A stretch of DNA of 64,000 nucleotides from Treponema sp. OMZ 787 (GCF_024181225.1 NZ_CP051198.1:2542001-2606000); one strand, 5' to 3'; shown: positions 35,266 through 44,337, counted from the first letter of the stretch. Notes: generated from the letters alone by a model not told the origin. Numbers and translations: made by a program.

Positions 35266-35305
35266 TAGTAAGCATAAGTTACATACTATTTGCATAATTA
35301 CTTAT

Positions 35306-36712
35306 TTATTTATAAAAAGCACTATAAGCCCTATAGGCCATATAAAGGTCAGCCTTGCTTATAATTTCATACGGAGCATGCATTGAAAGTACAGGAACAC
35401 CGCAATCAACAACTTCAGCACCGTATTTTGCGATAATATAGGCAATTGTTCCGCCTCCGCCGGCATCTATTTTGCCGAGCTCGGCAGTCTGCCAGACAAC
35501 ATTGTTGTCATCAAATGTTTTTCTTACTTTTTGTAAGAACTCGGCATTGGCATCGTTTGAACCGCCCTTTCCGCCGGAACCGGTATACTTGTTGATACAG
35601 ATACCGTTGCCTATAAAGGCCGAATTCATTTTTTCAAAAACGGAGGGGAATGCAGGATCAAAGCCTGCAGAAACATCGGCAGAAAGCATATAAGAATTAG
35701 CAAAGGCTCTTCTTACATCAATATCCCTGTAGTCTTTGTTTAATGCAGCTATTTCTGCAACCATATTTTCAAAATATAGGGCCTGCATACCGGTATTGCC
35801 TACCGAGCCTATTTCTTCCTTATCGGCAAAAAGAGCAGCGGCAGTCCGCGAGGGGGATTCAATCTCCAAAATAGCTTTTAAGGTTGTGTAAGCACAAACC
35901 CTGTCATCGTGGCCGTGGCCTGCAATAAGGGAGCTGTCAAAGCCGACATTTCGAGCCTTTCCGGCAGGAACAACTTCCAGCTCTGCAACCCTAAAATCTT
36001 CTTCGATAATGCCGTATTTTTCATTAAGAATTTTTAAGATATTATCTTTTATCGGATTTTTTGACTCTTCGTTTTTATCGTCTTTTTTTTCTTTTGAAGC
36101 AGGCTTCTGATTTCCTACAAGAATATTAAGCTGCTCTCCGGTTATACCTTCAGCCATTGTTTCCTGAAGCTGTTTTTTTGACAAATGAATCAAAAGGTCA
36201 TTAATAAAAAGAACCGGATCTTTTTCATCTTCGCCTATGCAAATGTCAACTTTTTTTCCTTCCTTTGTAAAGATAACCCCGTGAATGGCCAAAGGAATCG
36301 TAGTCCACTGATATTTTTTTACACCGCCGTAATAGTGAGTTTTTAAAAAAGCAAGATTAGACTCTTCAAAAAGAGGCATTTGCTTTAAGTCAAGGCGGGG
36401 GCTGTCGATGTGAGCTCCGATAATATTCATACCCTGAGTAATATCATCACCCAAAACCATCAAAACTACGGACTTTTCTTTATTATTTAAATAAACCTTT
36501 GTACCCTTTTTTGCCGAACCGCTTTTTATTACTTCTTCAAGAGACTTAAAGCCGTGTTTTTTAGCCTGCTTAATAATCTCTACAGTACATTCTCTTTCTG
36601 TTTTTCCATTGTTCAAAAAATCCAAATAACCATCCGAAAGTTTACCGAGCTCGGAAAGCTCATCCTTAGTCAAATTTTCCCATGCAGATTTCTGCTTATA
36701 AGACAAATCCAT
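35306..36712 (-). CDS. M18 family metallo-aminopeptidase
   Basis: A 468-residue zinc aminopeptidase of the M18 family (aspartyl aminopeptidase type), acting on N-terminal acidic or other residues of peptides in the cytoplasm. Metal-binding and catalytic motifs are visible: GAHIDSPRLDLK, GHGHDDRVCAYT, DKEEIGS, SADVSAGF and VLSMHAPYE. A charged insert with KEKKDDKNEESKNP near 215 is unusual in length. The ATG at 36712 is preferred to the one at 36724, since GAGGTG lies four bases before it. Confidence 0.9.
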   Translation of the reverse strand: MDLSYKQKSAWENLTKDELSELGKLSDGYLDFLNNGKTERECTVEIIKQAKKHGFKSLEEVIKSGSAKKGTKVYLNNKEKSVVLMVLGDDITQGMNIIGAHIDSPRLDLKQMPLFEESNLAFLKTHYYGGVKKYQWTTIPLAIHGVIFTKEGKKVDICIGEDEKDPVLFINDLLIHLSKKQLQETMAEGITGEQLNILVGNQKPASKEKKDDKNEESKNPIKDNILKILNEKYGIIEEDFRVAELEVVPAGKARNVGFDSSLIAGHGHDDRVCAYTTLKAILEIESPSRTAAALFADKEEIGSVGNTGMQALYFENMVAEIAALNKDYRDIDVRRAFANSYMLSADVSAGFDPAFPSVFEKMNSAFIGNGICINKYTGSGGKGGSNDANAEFLQKVRKTFDDNNVVWQTAELGKIDAGGGGTIAYIIAKYGAEVVDCGVPVLSMHAPYEIISKADLYMAYRAYSAFYK

Positions 36713-36819
36713 AACGCACCTCATTAATTTTTCCTGCCGAAGGCAGTCTTATTTTCCCGTAAAGTATATATCTTTTTTTTGTTTTATAAAAGGGGTAAAA
36801 CATGCAAAGCACACGGAAC

Positions 36820-36848
36820 TTGACAGATGCCGAAAATTTATATAGATT
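36820..36848 (+). promoter_or_regulatory. Promoter of the rhodanese lipoprotein gene
   Basis: Perfect TTGACA (36820-36825), 17 bp, TAGATT (36843-36848). A conventional AAGGAG site precedes the ATG at 36873. Confidence 0.55.
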
Positions 36849-36872
36849 TGTATCAATTAAGGAGAATAACAA

Positions 36873-37268
36873 ATGAAAAAGATAGGTATATTTTTGATAT
36901 TTTTAATTACGGGGATTTTTTCGGCTTCTTGTAATACGAAATCAGCCGAAAACATTACCCGAATGAGCGGCTCCCAGCTTGAAGCAATTATAAAAGATGC
37001 GAAAGAAGTAAAAAACTATCTCATAATCGATGTAAGAGAAGACTATGAATATGAGGCCGGCCATGTACCGAATGCAATCAATATCAGTGTGCAGGAAATC
37101 GAAAGCCGCATTTCAGAAATTGCCGATTGGAAAGAAAAAAATGTAGTTGTCGTATGCAGGAGCGGAAGAAGGAGCCGGTCAGCCGCCGAAATTCTAGCAA
37201 AGCACGGGTTTAAAAAAATATTTGATGCAGACGGTGTAAGCAAATATAATTATAAATTAGTTAAATAA
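36873..37268 (+). CDS. Rhodanese-like lipoprotein
   Basis: A 131-residue lipoprotein precursor (lipobox FSASC, Cys20) carrying one rhodanese domain. The active-site loop CRSGRRS retains the catalytic Cys, and the IIDVREDYEYEAGHVPNAINI segment is typical. It could transfer sulfur or act in thiol or cyanide detoxification on the periplasmic side of the membrane. Substrate and partner are not evident from context. Confidence 0.85.
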   Translation: MKKIGIFLIFLITGIFSASCNTKSAENITRMSGSQLEAIIKDAKEVKNYLIIDVREDYEYEAGHVPNAINISVQEIESRISEIADWKEKNVVVVCRSGRRSRSAAEILAKHGFKKIFDADGVSKYNYKLVK

Positions 37269-37308
37269 AGAACCTCTTTGATTTTATAAAAAACTCATTA
37301 AAAAGGGC

Positions 37309-37337
37309 TTGCCTAAAAAGCGATTATATGGCAATAT
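37309..37337 (+). promoter_or_regulatory. Candidate promoter of the DbpA-like gene
   Basis: TTGCCT (37309-37314), 17 bp and CAATAT (37332-37337). The expected start is near 37344, right before the TAGGAG ribosome site. Confidence 0.35.
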
Positions 37338-37357
37338 AGCCCCTTAGGAGATATATC

Positions 37358-37990
37358 GTGTCAAACAAATTTAGAATTGAAGATGAAGAACAATTAATTT
37401 CTTCCTTAAAAGCTCTTATTGAGGCGATCAAAACACAGGAAAACCCTGAAGAATTAAATCTATATCGCCGCATCTTTAAAAAAGCAGTCCCGCTCACGAT
37501 GCGGTCTTATGTTGCCGCCTACCTTATTAAACAAGCGGGAATCGGCGGTAACCGTATTTATAAAAAAGACAACCGCAACGGTTTAGGAAAAGGACCTTTT
37601 AAACAAAATCCTGCAAGACCGGCAAGGCCCAAAGTTATATTGGCAGAAGAAGAATCGACAAGTCTTTTTATCGGTATCGGCCGCAAAAGGGGAATTTTCC
37701 CAAAAGATATTATAACATTACTGATTCAGGGAGCCGGTATTTCGCGTGAGCATATCGGAGATATAAGGATTTTGGATAACTACTGTTTTGTTCAGGTTAT
37801 GCAGGATGAGGCAGAAAGTATCATAGAAAAACTTAACAACAGTTATTATCGAGGAAAAAATTTAACGGTCAGCCATTCAAGAAGACCGGAGGATGAAAGT
37901 TTTGAAGATTCAGAAAACTTTAATGATGAAAATATAGAAAACTATACTGAAGAAGAAACTTCAGAAACTCAGACCGAAACCGAAGCATAA
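37358..37990 (+). CDS. DbpA-type RNA-binding domain protein
   Basis: A 210-residue protein starting with GTG behind TAGGAG. Residues about 95-175 resemble the C-terminal RNA-binding domain of DbpA-type DEAD-box helicases (FIGIGRKRGIFPKDIITLL, then YFVQV-like and NLTVSHSRR). There is no helicase core. The C-terminal 35 residues are strongly acidic. It may bind structured RNA such as rRNA, but this is inferred. A strong terminator follows directly. Confidence 0.7.
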   Translation: MSNKFRIEDEEQLISSLKALIEAIKTQENPEELNLYRRIFKKAVPLTMRSYVAAYLIKQAGIGGNRIYKKDNRNGLGKGPFKQNPARPARPKVILAEEESTSLFIGIGRKRGIFPKDIITLLIQGAGISREHIGDIRILDNYCFVQVMQDEAESIIEKLNNSYYRGKNLTVSHSRRPEDESFEDSENFNDENIENYTEEETSETQTETEA

Positions 37991-37999
37991 ACTTCAAAA

Positions 38000-38032
38000 A
38001 TCCCCTCTTAAAAAGAGGGGATTTTTTTTAAC
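38000..38032 (+). terminator. Rho-independent terminator
   Basis: Hairpin AATCCCCTCTT/AAGAGGGGATT followed by TTTTTTTT, nine bases after the DbpA-like gene. Confidence 0.88.
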
Positions 38033-38059
38033 AGACTGTCAATACTTTTTTTAACAGAC

Positions 38060-38088
38060 TTGTAAGAAAAAAATAAATTTGCTAGAAT
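38060..38088 (+). promoter_or_regulatory. Promoter of the sigma-54-type activator gene
   Basis: TTGTAA (38060-38065), 17 bp, TAGAAT (38083-38088) with TGC extension, five bases before the ATG at 38094. Confidence 0.6.
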
Positions 38089-38093
38089 AAGGT

Positions 38094-39230
38094 ATGAAAA
38101 ATTGTATTTACTCGGCATATTCAAAAGAAGATGCCAAAAATTTTATTAAAGAAGTTGGAAGTTTCTGGCATGTATATTTAACATTTGACAGCAGCAAAAT
38201 AGTAGAAATTTTAAAAGAAGAAAATTTTGATTTTGTAATCTTAGATGCAGAATCGGGAGGGCTTTTTCTACCGGATATAATCGAATTAATCAAAAATGAA
38301 TTTCCCCGGATTCATATATTTATCATAATACATTGTAAACAAACCGATTTACAATACAATATATTAAACTCAAATGTATCGGAAATTTTTGAACTTCCAA
38401 AAGATTTAAAAGGTGTGTATGAAAAAATCGAAAACTTTTTTCTCGAAGAATCTTGTAAAGAAAAAACACCTGCCTACACAAAAGAAGACGAAAATACGCA
38501 AATAATCAAAAAAGAAATAATCGGGGTCAGCAAGGAAGCCAGCGAGCTCAGAGAATTTATTTACCGAGCCGCCAACTCAAAACTGCCTGTTCTTATTTCA
38601 GGTGAGACAGGCTCCGGAAAAGGTTTAGCTGCAAATTTAATACATCGGCTGTCTCATATCAAAGAAAAAAACTTTATGCCTATCAATGTAAGCTGTATAC
38701 CTGACTCATTGGCAGAGTCTTTTTTGTTCGGCACAGAAGCAGGCAGCTTTACGGGTGCAGTAAAAAAAGAAGGAGCGTTTTTTGAAGCCTCAGGCGGCAC
38801 AATTTTTTTGGATGAAATGGAAACGCTTTCGATGGATATCCAAGCAAAACTTCTGCAAGTTATCGAATCAGGTATTATAAGACCGGTGGGATCGACAAAA
38901 TCAAAGAAGGTAGAATTCCGTTTAATAGCAGCAACAAACGAAGACCTAAAAAAAATGATTAACGAAAAAAAATTCCGCCAAGATCTATTTTATAGACTTC
39001 ATGTTCTGCACCATGAAATACCGCCCCTGCGTAACCGAAAAGAAGATATAAAGTACATTGCTCAAGCTTATCTTAACAAGCAAGGAAAAACCATAAGTGA
39101 TGGGGCTCAAGCAAAGCTCAATTTTCACAACTGGCCGGGAAACATCAGAGAATTATATAATTGTCTGGATAGGGCATGTAATCTTGCCGGCCCGGAGGAA
39201 CAAATAGAAAACCGTCATATAAAATTCTAG
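38094..39230 (+). CDS. Sigma-54-type AAA activator without DNA-binding domain
   Basis: A 378-residue protein. Residues 1-120 look like a receiver-type fold (VILDAES retains an Asp, but the N-terminal acidic pair is missing). Residues about 140-375 are a sigma-54 AAA domain: Walker A GETGSGKG near 170, the sigma-contact loop reads GSFTGA instead of GAFTGA near 218, and Walker B is GGTIFLDEM. The protein ends shortly after the NWPGNIRELYNCLDRA block, so the usual C-terminal Fis-like helix-turn-helix is absent. It may act from solution, through a partner, or outside transcription. Its stop shares a CTAG with the convergent gene. Confidence 0.8.
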   Translation: MKNCIYSAYSKEDAKNFIKEVGSFWHVYLTFDSSKIVEILKEENFDFVILDAESGGLFLPDIIELIKNEFPRIHIFIIIHCKQTDLQYNILNSNVSEIFELPKDLKGVYEKIENFFLEESCKEKTPAYTKEDENTQIIKKEIIGVSKEASELREFIYRAANSKLPVLISGETGSGKGLAANLIHRLSHIKEKNFMPINVSCIPDSLAESFLFGTEAGSFTGAVKKEGAFFEASGGTIFLDEMETLSMDIQAKLLQVIESGIIRPVGSTKSKKVEFRLIAATNEDLKKMINEKKFRQDLFYRLHVLHHEIPPLRNRKEDIKYIAQAYLNKQGKTISDGAQAKLNFHNWPGNIRELYNCLDRACNLAGPEEQIENRHIKF

Positions 39231-40327
39231 TCGTTTTCGGCAGGTTTTTGGGTTTGATGAATTCCTTTTCCCTTTAAGCAGACAGTTCCGTCTTTTAGAA
39301 TTATTTGCCCCAATACATTTACCGGTCTATCGGGATCTATCTTTGAAACAAAATCACAAAAGACAGGAACAACACCTTCAAGGACCTGTTTTGTATCGTA
39401 ACCAACCAAAAGATTAAAAGCAGTACTGTATGTACCGGTTTGTATATTTGTAGGCATACCTTTCCATACAACCCAGCAATCAAGGTAAAGCAGGGGTTCT
39501 TGTTTTACTTGAGCATAAGAATAAATATCCTTTATATTGTCAAAGCCGGGCTCTTCAAAATAATCCATCAAAAGTCTGGATTTTTGCTTTATCGAAAAAG
39601 AAGCATTCGATGAAAGCAGCCTGTTTATCTCAACCTGAGCAGCATTATCCCTGTGGGCATTAAAATATGTTTGAGCATCAGAATAGGCTTTTAAGATTTG
39701 GCTCTGGGTCAAAACATAAACATAAGAGCCCTCCATATCCACAGCATAACGCCTTTCATTACCGTCCAGTTTAAATTCCTCTAAATTAGCCCTTCCGCTG
39801 TCTAAAAACTGTCTGGTTTTTGCGATATAAGGCACAATAAAAACAAAGGAGACAAGCGAAATGCCTAAAACAAGGGCAACAGCAATAAGTCTGCCTTTTT
39901 TTTCTTCATACCCCGGACGCGGAAAAAGATTTTTTATTTTACCTGATTGAACAAAATTGCCCATTTTTTCAGGAGAGTTATTTTTACGGATAATGTCCAA
40001 GCCTTTTTTTGCAAGTTTACAATTGGGGTTGTGTTCAAGGGCTTGTAAATAATATTCAACTGCTTCTGTTGTAAGAGAGCGTCTTAATGCCATAGCGGCA
40101 TAAGTAGATAGCAAATCCGTATCTGTAGGTTTTATTTGTCTAGCTCTTAAAAAATAATCCATCGCACCCTGTATGTCTCCCGCATGGAAAGATGCTAAGC
40201 CCAAATAAAAATGAAAGGCAAAAGAATCCCTGTATTCGACCACATGAGGTTCCAACAAAGAGATAACTTCATTATATTTCTTTTTAGCTAATAATTTTTT
40301 ACCTTGATCTACAATGGAAACAGCCAT
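39227..40327 (-). CDS. TPR membrane protein of the tmk-rpe operon
   Basis: A 366-residue protein with three or so TPR repeats in residues 1-115 (YLGLASFHAGDIQGAMDYFL), a single membrane helix near 150-170 (LIAVALVLGISLVSFVFIV), and an extracytoplasmic part of about 190 residues that I do not recognise. The start is four bases after the preceding gene's stop, the last gene of the operon. The TPR part faces the cytoplasm, predicting protein contacts. Confidence 0.65.
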   Translation of the reverse strand: MAVSIVDQGKKLLAKKKYNEVISLLEPHVVEYRDSFAFHFYLGLASFHAGDIQGAMDYFLRARQIKPTDTDLLSTYAAMALRRSLTTEAVEYYLQALEHNPNCKLAKKGLDIIRKNNSPEKMGNFVQSGKIKNLFPRPGYEEKKGRLIAVALVLGISLVSFVFIVPYIAKTRQFLDSGRANLEEFKLDGNERRYAVDMEGSYVYVLTQSQILKAYSDAQTYFNAHRDNAAQVEINRLLSSNASFSIKQKSRLLMDYFEEPGFDNIKDIYSYAQVKQEPLLYLDCWVVWKGMPTNIQTGTYSTAFNLLVGYDTKQVLEGVVPVFCDFVSKIDPDRPVNVLGQIILKDGTVCLKGKGIHQTQKPAEND

Positions 40328-40330
40328 TTT

Positions 40331-41407
40331 TTATTCCTGTATATTTTGTATTGCATCATCTGTTTGTTTCATTAGATCTTCAATATATTCATCAGAAGCC
40401 ATATCCGGATTTGATTCAAGTTCAAGAATCTTGTCCAATAGAGCCTGTATATACTGATAATCTTTTTCCTCCTGAGCTTTTTCGTTTACGCTTTCAGCAG
40501 GAGCAGGAGGCAGTACCGGTTTCGGCTTGGGAACAGGAATATTAGTATTTTCATAATCGGCCTCTTTTGCAGATGTATTATTCTTTCGTAAAAAGTCATA
40601 ACAGCCTATCAACATATTCACATTTAAGGTTTCATTGTTTTCCAACACCGATTTTGGCCAAACAAAGAGCAGAGCCGAATCATTATGCAAATATTTGGTA
40701 CTGAATAATCTACCTTGAATGGTTTTAGGCAGCCACTTAATGCTTTGAAGCCGATCCCAGTTTGCAACATAAATTTTATCAGGCATATCCGCCTCGGAAT
40801 GATTGATTAAGAACAAGCAGGCCGAATCCGAATTTGCAGAAATAATTGCAGAGTCCTTTTCAAATTTAGGCTCTAAGAGAGTTTCTCTAAAAATTCCCGT
40901 TCTAAGATCAGTATAAAGGGGTGTTTTCCGGTTTTCACCCAACTTAGTATCAAAAAGAGCTTTTAAGGCAAACTCTGCATTACCGCCGCTAGTGTTTTCG
41001 ACTACAGTTTCAATCTTTAAAAGAGGACCGCTAGTACCGTAAGTTTTTTGAGTAAACGACAATGTTTGAGTAACATAAAAAGCATCTTCCGCCTCATACA
41101 TAATCTTTATTGAATCTTCATCGGCTTCGATATTTAACGGCTTACCGATTTTCTTTTTTAATTCGTAAACCTTATTGTCCTTATAAACATAGAACTTATT
41201 TGTGCGGCCAAGAGATCTGTCATCATAAAGAGGAATGTATTTTCCCTTTCCCCTAATGGAAAGATTATAAAGACAAAAATTTCCCGTTTTTCTAAAAACC
41301 ACAAGCTTAAGATTGTCTTTTAAAAGTTCGTAATCGGGCAGAGATTTAGCATGTAGAAAAAATGTTGTTAAACCCAATAATAAAATCGTTAAATATCTTT
41401 TTTTCAT
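40331..41407 (-). CDS. Exported hypothetical protein
   Basis: A 358-residue protein with a signal peptide (LTILLLGLTTFFLHA), a beta-rich central region (residues about 25-270) and a Pro-rich segment (PVPKPKPVLPPAPAE) before a charged C-terminal helix. The family is not recognised. Its start overlaps the stop of the TPR gene upstream by four bases (ATGA). Context with TPR proteins suggests a periplasmic scaffold or envelope role. Confidence 0.6.
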   Translation of the reverse strand: MKKRYLTILLLGLTTFFLHAKSLPDYELLKDNLKLVVFRKTGNFCLYNLSIRGKGKYIPLYDDRSLGRTNKFYVYKDNKVYELKKKIGKPLNIEADEDSIKIMYEAEDAFYVTQTLSFTQKTYGTSGPLLKIETVVENTSGGNAEFALKALFDTKLGENRKTPLYTDLRTGIFRETLLEPKFEKDSAIISANSDSACLFLINHSEADMPDKIYVANWDRLQSIKWLPKTIQGRLFSTKYLHNDSALLFVWPKSVLENNETLNVNMLIGCYDFLRKNNTSAKEADYENTNIPVPKPKPVLPPAPAESVNEKAQEEKDYQYIQALLDKILELESNPDMASDEYIEDLMKQTDDAIQNIQE

Positions 41408-42366
41408 TGACTTTTTTCCTCCAAAAGTTGATTATACATACCCTGCAAAACTTTGGCTTTTTTTATAAGAGCTTCAATTGCAGCTCTTCTGGCCTTTGGA
41501 TCCGAATAATCTGCAGCAGGATCTTCCTCATCAGCAGTCATTTCTGGAGTGTATTTAGCATCCATTTGTGCTAAGGTCGCCAAAAGCTCTTGATTTCTTA
41601 ACTCAAACAGAACCAGTTTGTCATTTAACTCTTCATTCCGTTTTCTTTCCATTTTGAGCTGTTCCGAAAGATCTGCAACTCTGGAATCTCCTCCGGCATC
41701 GGAAGACTGTCTTTGGTATGCCGCTATAGTCTGCTCATAAATTTTTTTATTTTTTTCGGATTCTTCAGAAAGTTTTAAAAGCTCCTCATGGCTTATTTTT
41801 AGGAGCTTTAAAAGCTCATCCTGAGTAGAAGCCTGATCTATTAAAGCAATCTTATATCTGGATGATTCAACCTTTGCCGATGACGGATAATCGATTATAA
41901 CGCGGGAAAAAATGGTCCTGGCATCTTTTAACCGGCCTACCATGTAGAGGTTTTCACCTATCCAATAATATGCAGAGGCAGCTTGTCTGTGATTGGGGTA
42001 TTTTCTCAAAAAGCCGTATAAAACATTGATGGATTGATCATGCTTTGCCGAAAGACAGCAAATTCTACCTTGCTGATACATAATCTCGGCAGCCTTGGAG
42101 CTATTCGGGAATCTCTTTAAAAAGGTTTCTGCATCTTTAAGGGCAACAGTATAATTCCTAGCCGATGCATTTGCCATTATAAGCCAATAAAGAGGCTCGT
42201 CCGCAGAATTTTTTGAAGTGTCCATTGCCTTTTGAAAAGAAAACAGAGCAGAAGACCAATCGGATCGGGCATAGGCATCTAATCCGGATGACATATAATC
42301 GGTGTAGTTTTGTGAAAAGGCGTTTACGGTAAAAAGTAGAAAAAATAAGATTAAATTTTTTTTCAT
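41404..42366 (-). CDS. Exported TPR/coiled-coil protein (YbgF/BamD-like)
   Basis: A 320-residue protein with a signal peptide (LILFFLLFTVNAFS), TPR repeats over residues 25-170 (YWLIMANASARNYTVAL, YYWIGENLYMVGRLKDA) of the kind found in YbgF and BamD, and a coiled coil at about 185-260. It is probably periplasmic. Its start overlaps the rpe stop by four bases. Confidence 0.65.
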   Translation of the reverse strand: MKKNLILFFLLFTVNAFSQNYTDYMSSGLDAYARSDWSSALFSFQKAMDTSKNSADEPLYWLIMANASARNYTVALKDAETFLKRFPNSSKAAEIMYQQGRICCLSAKHDQSINVLYGFLRKYPNHRQAASAYYWIGENLYMVGRLKDARTIFSRVIIDYPSSAKVESSRYKIALIDQASTQDELLKLLKISHEELLKLSEESEKNKKIYEQTIAAYQRQSSDAGGDSRVADLSEQLKMERKRNEELNDKLVLFELRNQELLATLAQMDAKYTPEMTADEEDPAADYSDPKARRAAIEALIKKAKVLQGMYNQLLEEKSQ

Positions 42367-43001
42367 ATTCTTAAATCCCCCGAAAAGAAAGCTGAACCGG
42401 ACACAATTACATCTGCACCGGCCTCAATAACCGATCCCGCATTTTTTGAATCGATTCCCCCATCGACAGAAATCAAATAATTATAGTTTTTTTCTTCACG
42501 CAATGATTTTAAGCGTTTAACTTTTTCTAAACAATAAGGTATAAGTTTTTGTCCGCCGAAACCGGGATTAACGCTCATAACCAAGATAAGATCTACCAAG
42601 GGTGCTATTTCTTCGAGCATTCCGACAGGTGTGGTAGGAACAATGCTTACCCCGGCCTTCATCCCATGAGCACGGATATCGGCAATAAGCCTGTCTGCAT
42701 GAATAGATGCTTCGGCATGAAAGGTAAAATAGTCGGTTCCGGCCTTTGCAAAGGCATCAACCAAATTTTCAGGATTATTGACCATTAGATGAACATCAAA
42801 AACAAGCCCGGAGCATGGCCTGATAGCCTTTACTACCGGAGCTCCAAATGTTAAATTGGGAACAAACTGACCATCCATTACATCTATGTGAACCCAGTCG
42901 CCGCCGTTTTTTTCGATAAAGGTTAATTCTTCACCTAGTTTTGAAAAATCCGCACTTAAAAGCGAAGGGCTTAATTTAAAACACCTATCCATATATTCCA
43001 T
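42363..43001 (-). CDS. rpe: Ribulose-phosphate 3-epimerase
   Basis: Cytoplasmic pentose-phosphate enzyme interconverting ribulose-5-phosphate and xylulose-5-phosphate. Signatures: SPSLLSADFSKL, HIDVMDGQFVPNLTFG, MSVNPGFGGQ and SVDGGI. The TIM-barrel length of about 210 residues is normal. The frame extends to a TTG at 43013; ATGs at 43001 and 42992 are both plausible and neither has a good ribosome site. It sits within the tmk operon and overlaps the next gene by four bases. Confidence 0.9.
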   Translation of the reverse strand: MEYMDRCFKLSPSLLSADFSKLGEELTFIEKNGGDWVHIDVMDGQFVPNLTFGAPVVKAIRPCSGLVFDVHLMVNNPENLVDAFAKAGTDYFTFHAEASIHADRLIADIRAHGMKAGVSIVPTTPVGMLEEIAPLVDLILVMSVNPGFGGQKLIPYCLEKVKRLKSLREEKNYNYLISVDGGIDSKNAGSVIEAGADVIVSGSAFFSGDLRI

Positions 43002-43045
43002 ATTAGCAAACAAACAAATATATGTAAATAGGTAAATACTAAAAA

Positions 43046-43660
43046 TTAATAAGTAGTGTCATCCATATTCATAAACTCTTCCCTAACATGTTCAAGCCGG
43101 AGGAGTTCTCTTTTTATAGTCCGCTCATAGTTTAAATCGCCTGAAGCTATGCGGGCTCTTTCGTTTTCCCAAAAAGGAAGGCTGTCCAAAAATAAGAATT
43201 GGAATTCCCTCATATTGGCTTTTTCGGCCCATAATTTTGCCTCATTCCAATAAACAAGGGCTGTTTCATAAAATTCTTCAGCCTTAGACAGGCTTTCTAT
43301 ATTTTGTTCTTTCCAAGGATAGTTATAAAAGTATGCAGCCTGCTTATCGAATTTGCTGCCCAACCTTAAATGCTGCTCTACCATCTTAAGGTTGAGGTGC
43401 ATCATAAACATATACCGGTATTTTTCCCATTCCTTTTTGGTAGTAACCTTTCCAAGGGCATGGAGGGGATTACAAAAATCTGCATTTATGGCCCTTTCAA
43501 GCCAATAAATATTTTCTACGATATCATCGGGCTCTTGCTCGTAATGAATATGATATAGTTTATAATATTGCTCCTTATATTCTACAAAATAAGGAAAAAT
43601 TTGGCTATTAGAGAAAATAAAAAAACATAAAACAGCAAAAAACAAAAATCGCTTTTTCAT
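43046..43660 (-). CDS. Exported hypothetical protein
   Basis: A 204-residue protein beginning with a signal peptide (FLFFAVLCFFIFSNS), then a highly Tyr-, Trp- and Glu-rich helical sequence. No family is recognised. It lies three bases after tmk and 44 bases before rpe, so it shares their transcript. Helical pattern and lack of membrane spans suggest a periplasmic protein. Confidence 0.6.
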   Translation of the reverse strand: MKKRFLFFAVLCFFIFSNSQIFPYFVEYKEQYYKLYHIHYEQEPDDIVENIYWLERAINADFCNPLHALGKVTTKKEWEKYRYMFMMHLNLKMVEQHLRLGSKFDKQAAYFYNYPWKEQNIESLSKAEEFYETALVYWNEAKLWAEKANMREFQFLFLDSLPFWENERARIASGDLNYERTIKRELLRLEHVREEFMNMDDTTY

Positions 43661-43663
43661 CGA

Positions 43664-44293
43664 TTATATTTTCGGCAAATCTTTTACAATACTCCATAAT
43701 TTATCGTGAATTTCTTCAATTTGTTCAACAGCGTTAATTATAACTATGTTCATTTTAGGTTCTTTTAATCTGTACTCTTCAATAATTTTCTTATACTCGT
43801 CTTGAACCTTGTACTGAAAAGTTTTTTCTTCATATATTTCGAGTACATTACTTCTTCCCATCACCCGGTTCATAGAAACATCGACAGGCAGATCAAAGAA
43901 GAATAGAAATTCAGGAAGAGGGAAACCCTCGTTTTGCAGTTTTACAAGATCCGCAGCCCCGGCAGCAGCTTGGTAGGCAAGGCTTGAAAAAAGGTATCTA
44001 TCCGAAAAAACAGACCGTCCCTCATTCAAATGCTTTAAAATTCCTTGAGTACCGTAAATATGTTCGCAGCGGTCCGCGGCAAATAAACGGGTCATAGTTT
44101 CAGGAGCAAGTTCAAACGAGCCTTGAAGAGCAGAGCGGATTAGAGAACCTATAGGGCCTGATGTAGGTTCTTGTGTAAAGTAAACAAGGGCCCCCTTATC
44201 TTCAGATTCAAACCTTTCCTTTAAGAGCCGCATCTGACTCGTAGTGCCTGAGCCGTCTATTCCTTCAAATACAACAAAGTTGGGTAATATCAT
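43664..44293 (-). CDS. tmk: Thymidylate kinase with non-canonical P-loop
   Basis: Phosphorylates dTMP to dTDP for DNA synthesis. The family pattern is clear (FEGIDGSGTTSQ, SDRYLFSSLAYQ), but the P-loop Lys is replaced by Thr: the codons read GGC-TCA-GGC-ACT-ACG. The rest has the DRY motif and normal length (209 residues). The ATG at 44293 is chosen over 44305, because the promoter's TATGAT lies seven bases before it. It heads a six-gene minus-strand operon. Confidence 0.88.
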   Translation of the reverse strand: MILPNFVVFEGIDGSGTTSQMRLLKERFESEDKGALVYFTQEPTSGPIGSLIRSALQGSFELAPETMTRLFAADRCEHIYGTQGILKHLNEGRSVFSDRYLFSSLAYQAAAGAADLVKLQNEGFPLPEFLFFFDLPVDVSMNRVMGRSNVLEIYEEKTFQYKVQDEYKKIIEEYRLKEPKMNIVIINAVEQIEEIHDKLWSIVKDLPKI

Positions 44294-44300
44294 GAGGCCT

Positions 44301-44309
44301 ATCATAACA
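44301..44309 (-). promoter_or_regulatory. Extended -10 promoter of the tmk operon
   Basis: On the minus strand TGT-TATGAT, hexamer at 44301-44306, seven bases before the tmk ATG. An A11 run lies in the -35/-10 spacer and the -35 is poor. Confidence 0.45.
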
Positions 44310-44319
44310 TTTTTTTTTT

Positions 44320-44328
44320 TGATATAAT
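44320..44328 (+). promoter_or_regulatory. Extended -10 promoter of tamB
   Basis: TGA-TATAAT, with the hexamer at 44323-44328, nine bases before the tamB GTG. It is back to back with the tmk promoter across the same T11 tract, so polymerases could not occupy both. Confidence 0.5.
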
Positions 44329-44337
44329 AGTAGTCGA

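Noticed and set aside
35092-35295. 67-residue minus-strand ORF
   Set aside because: It spans a terminator and the tRNA-Leu promoter and has no protein-like features; the stretch is better explained as structured RNA and regulatory DNA.
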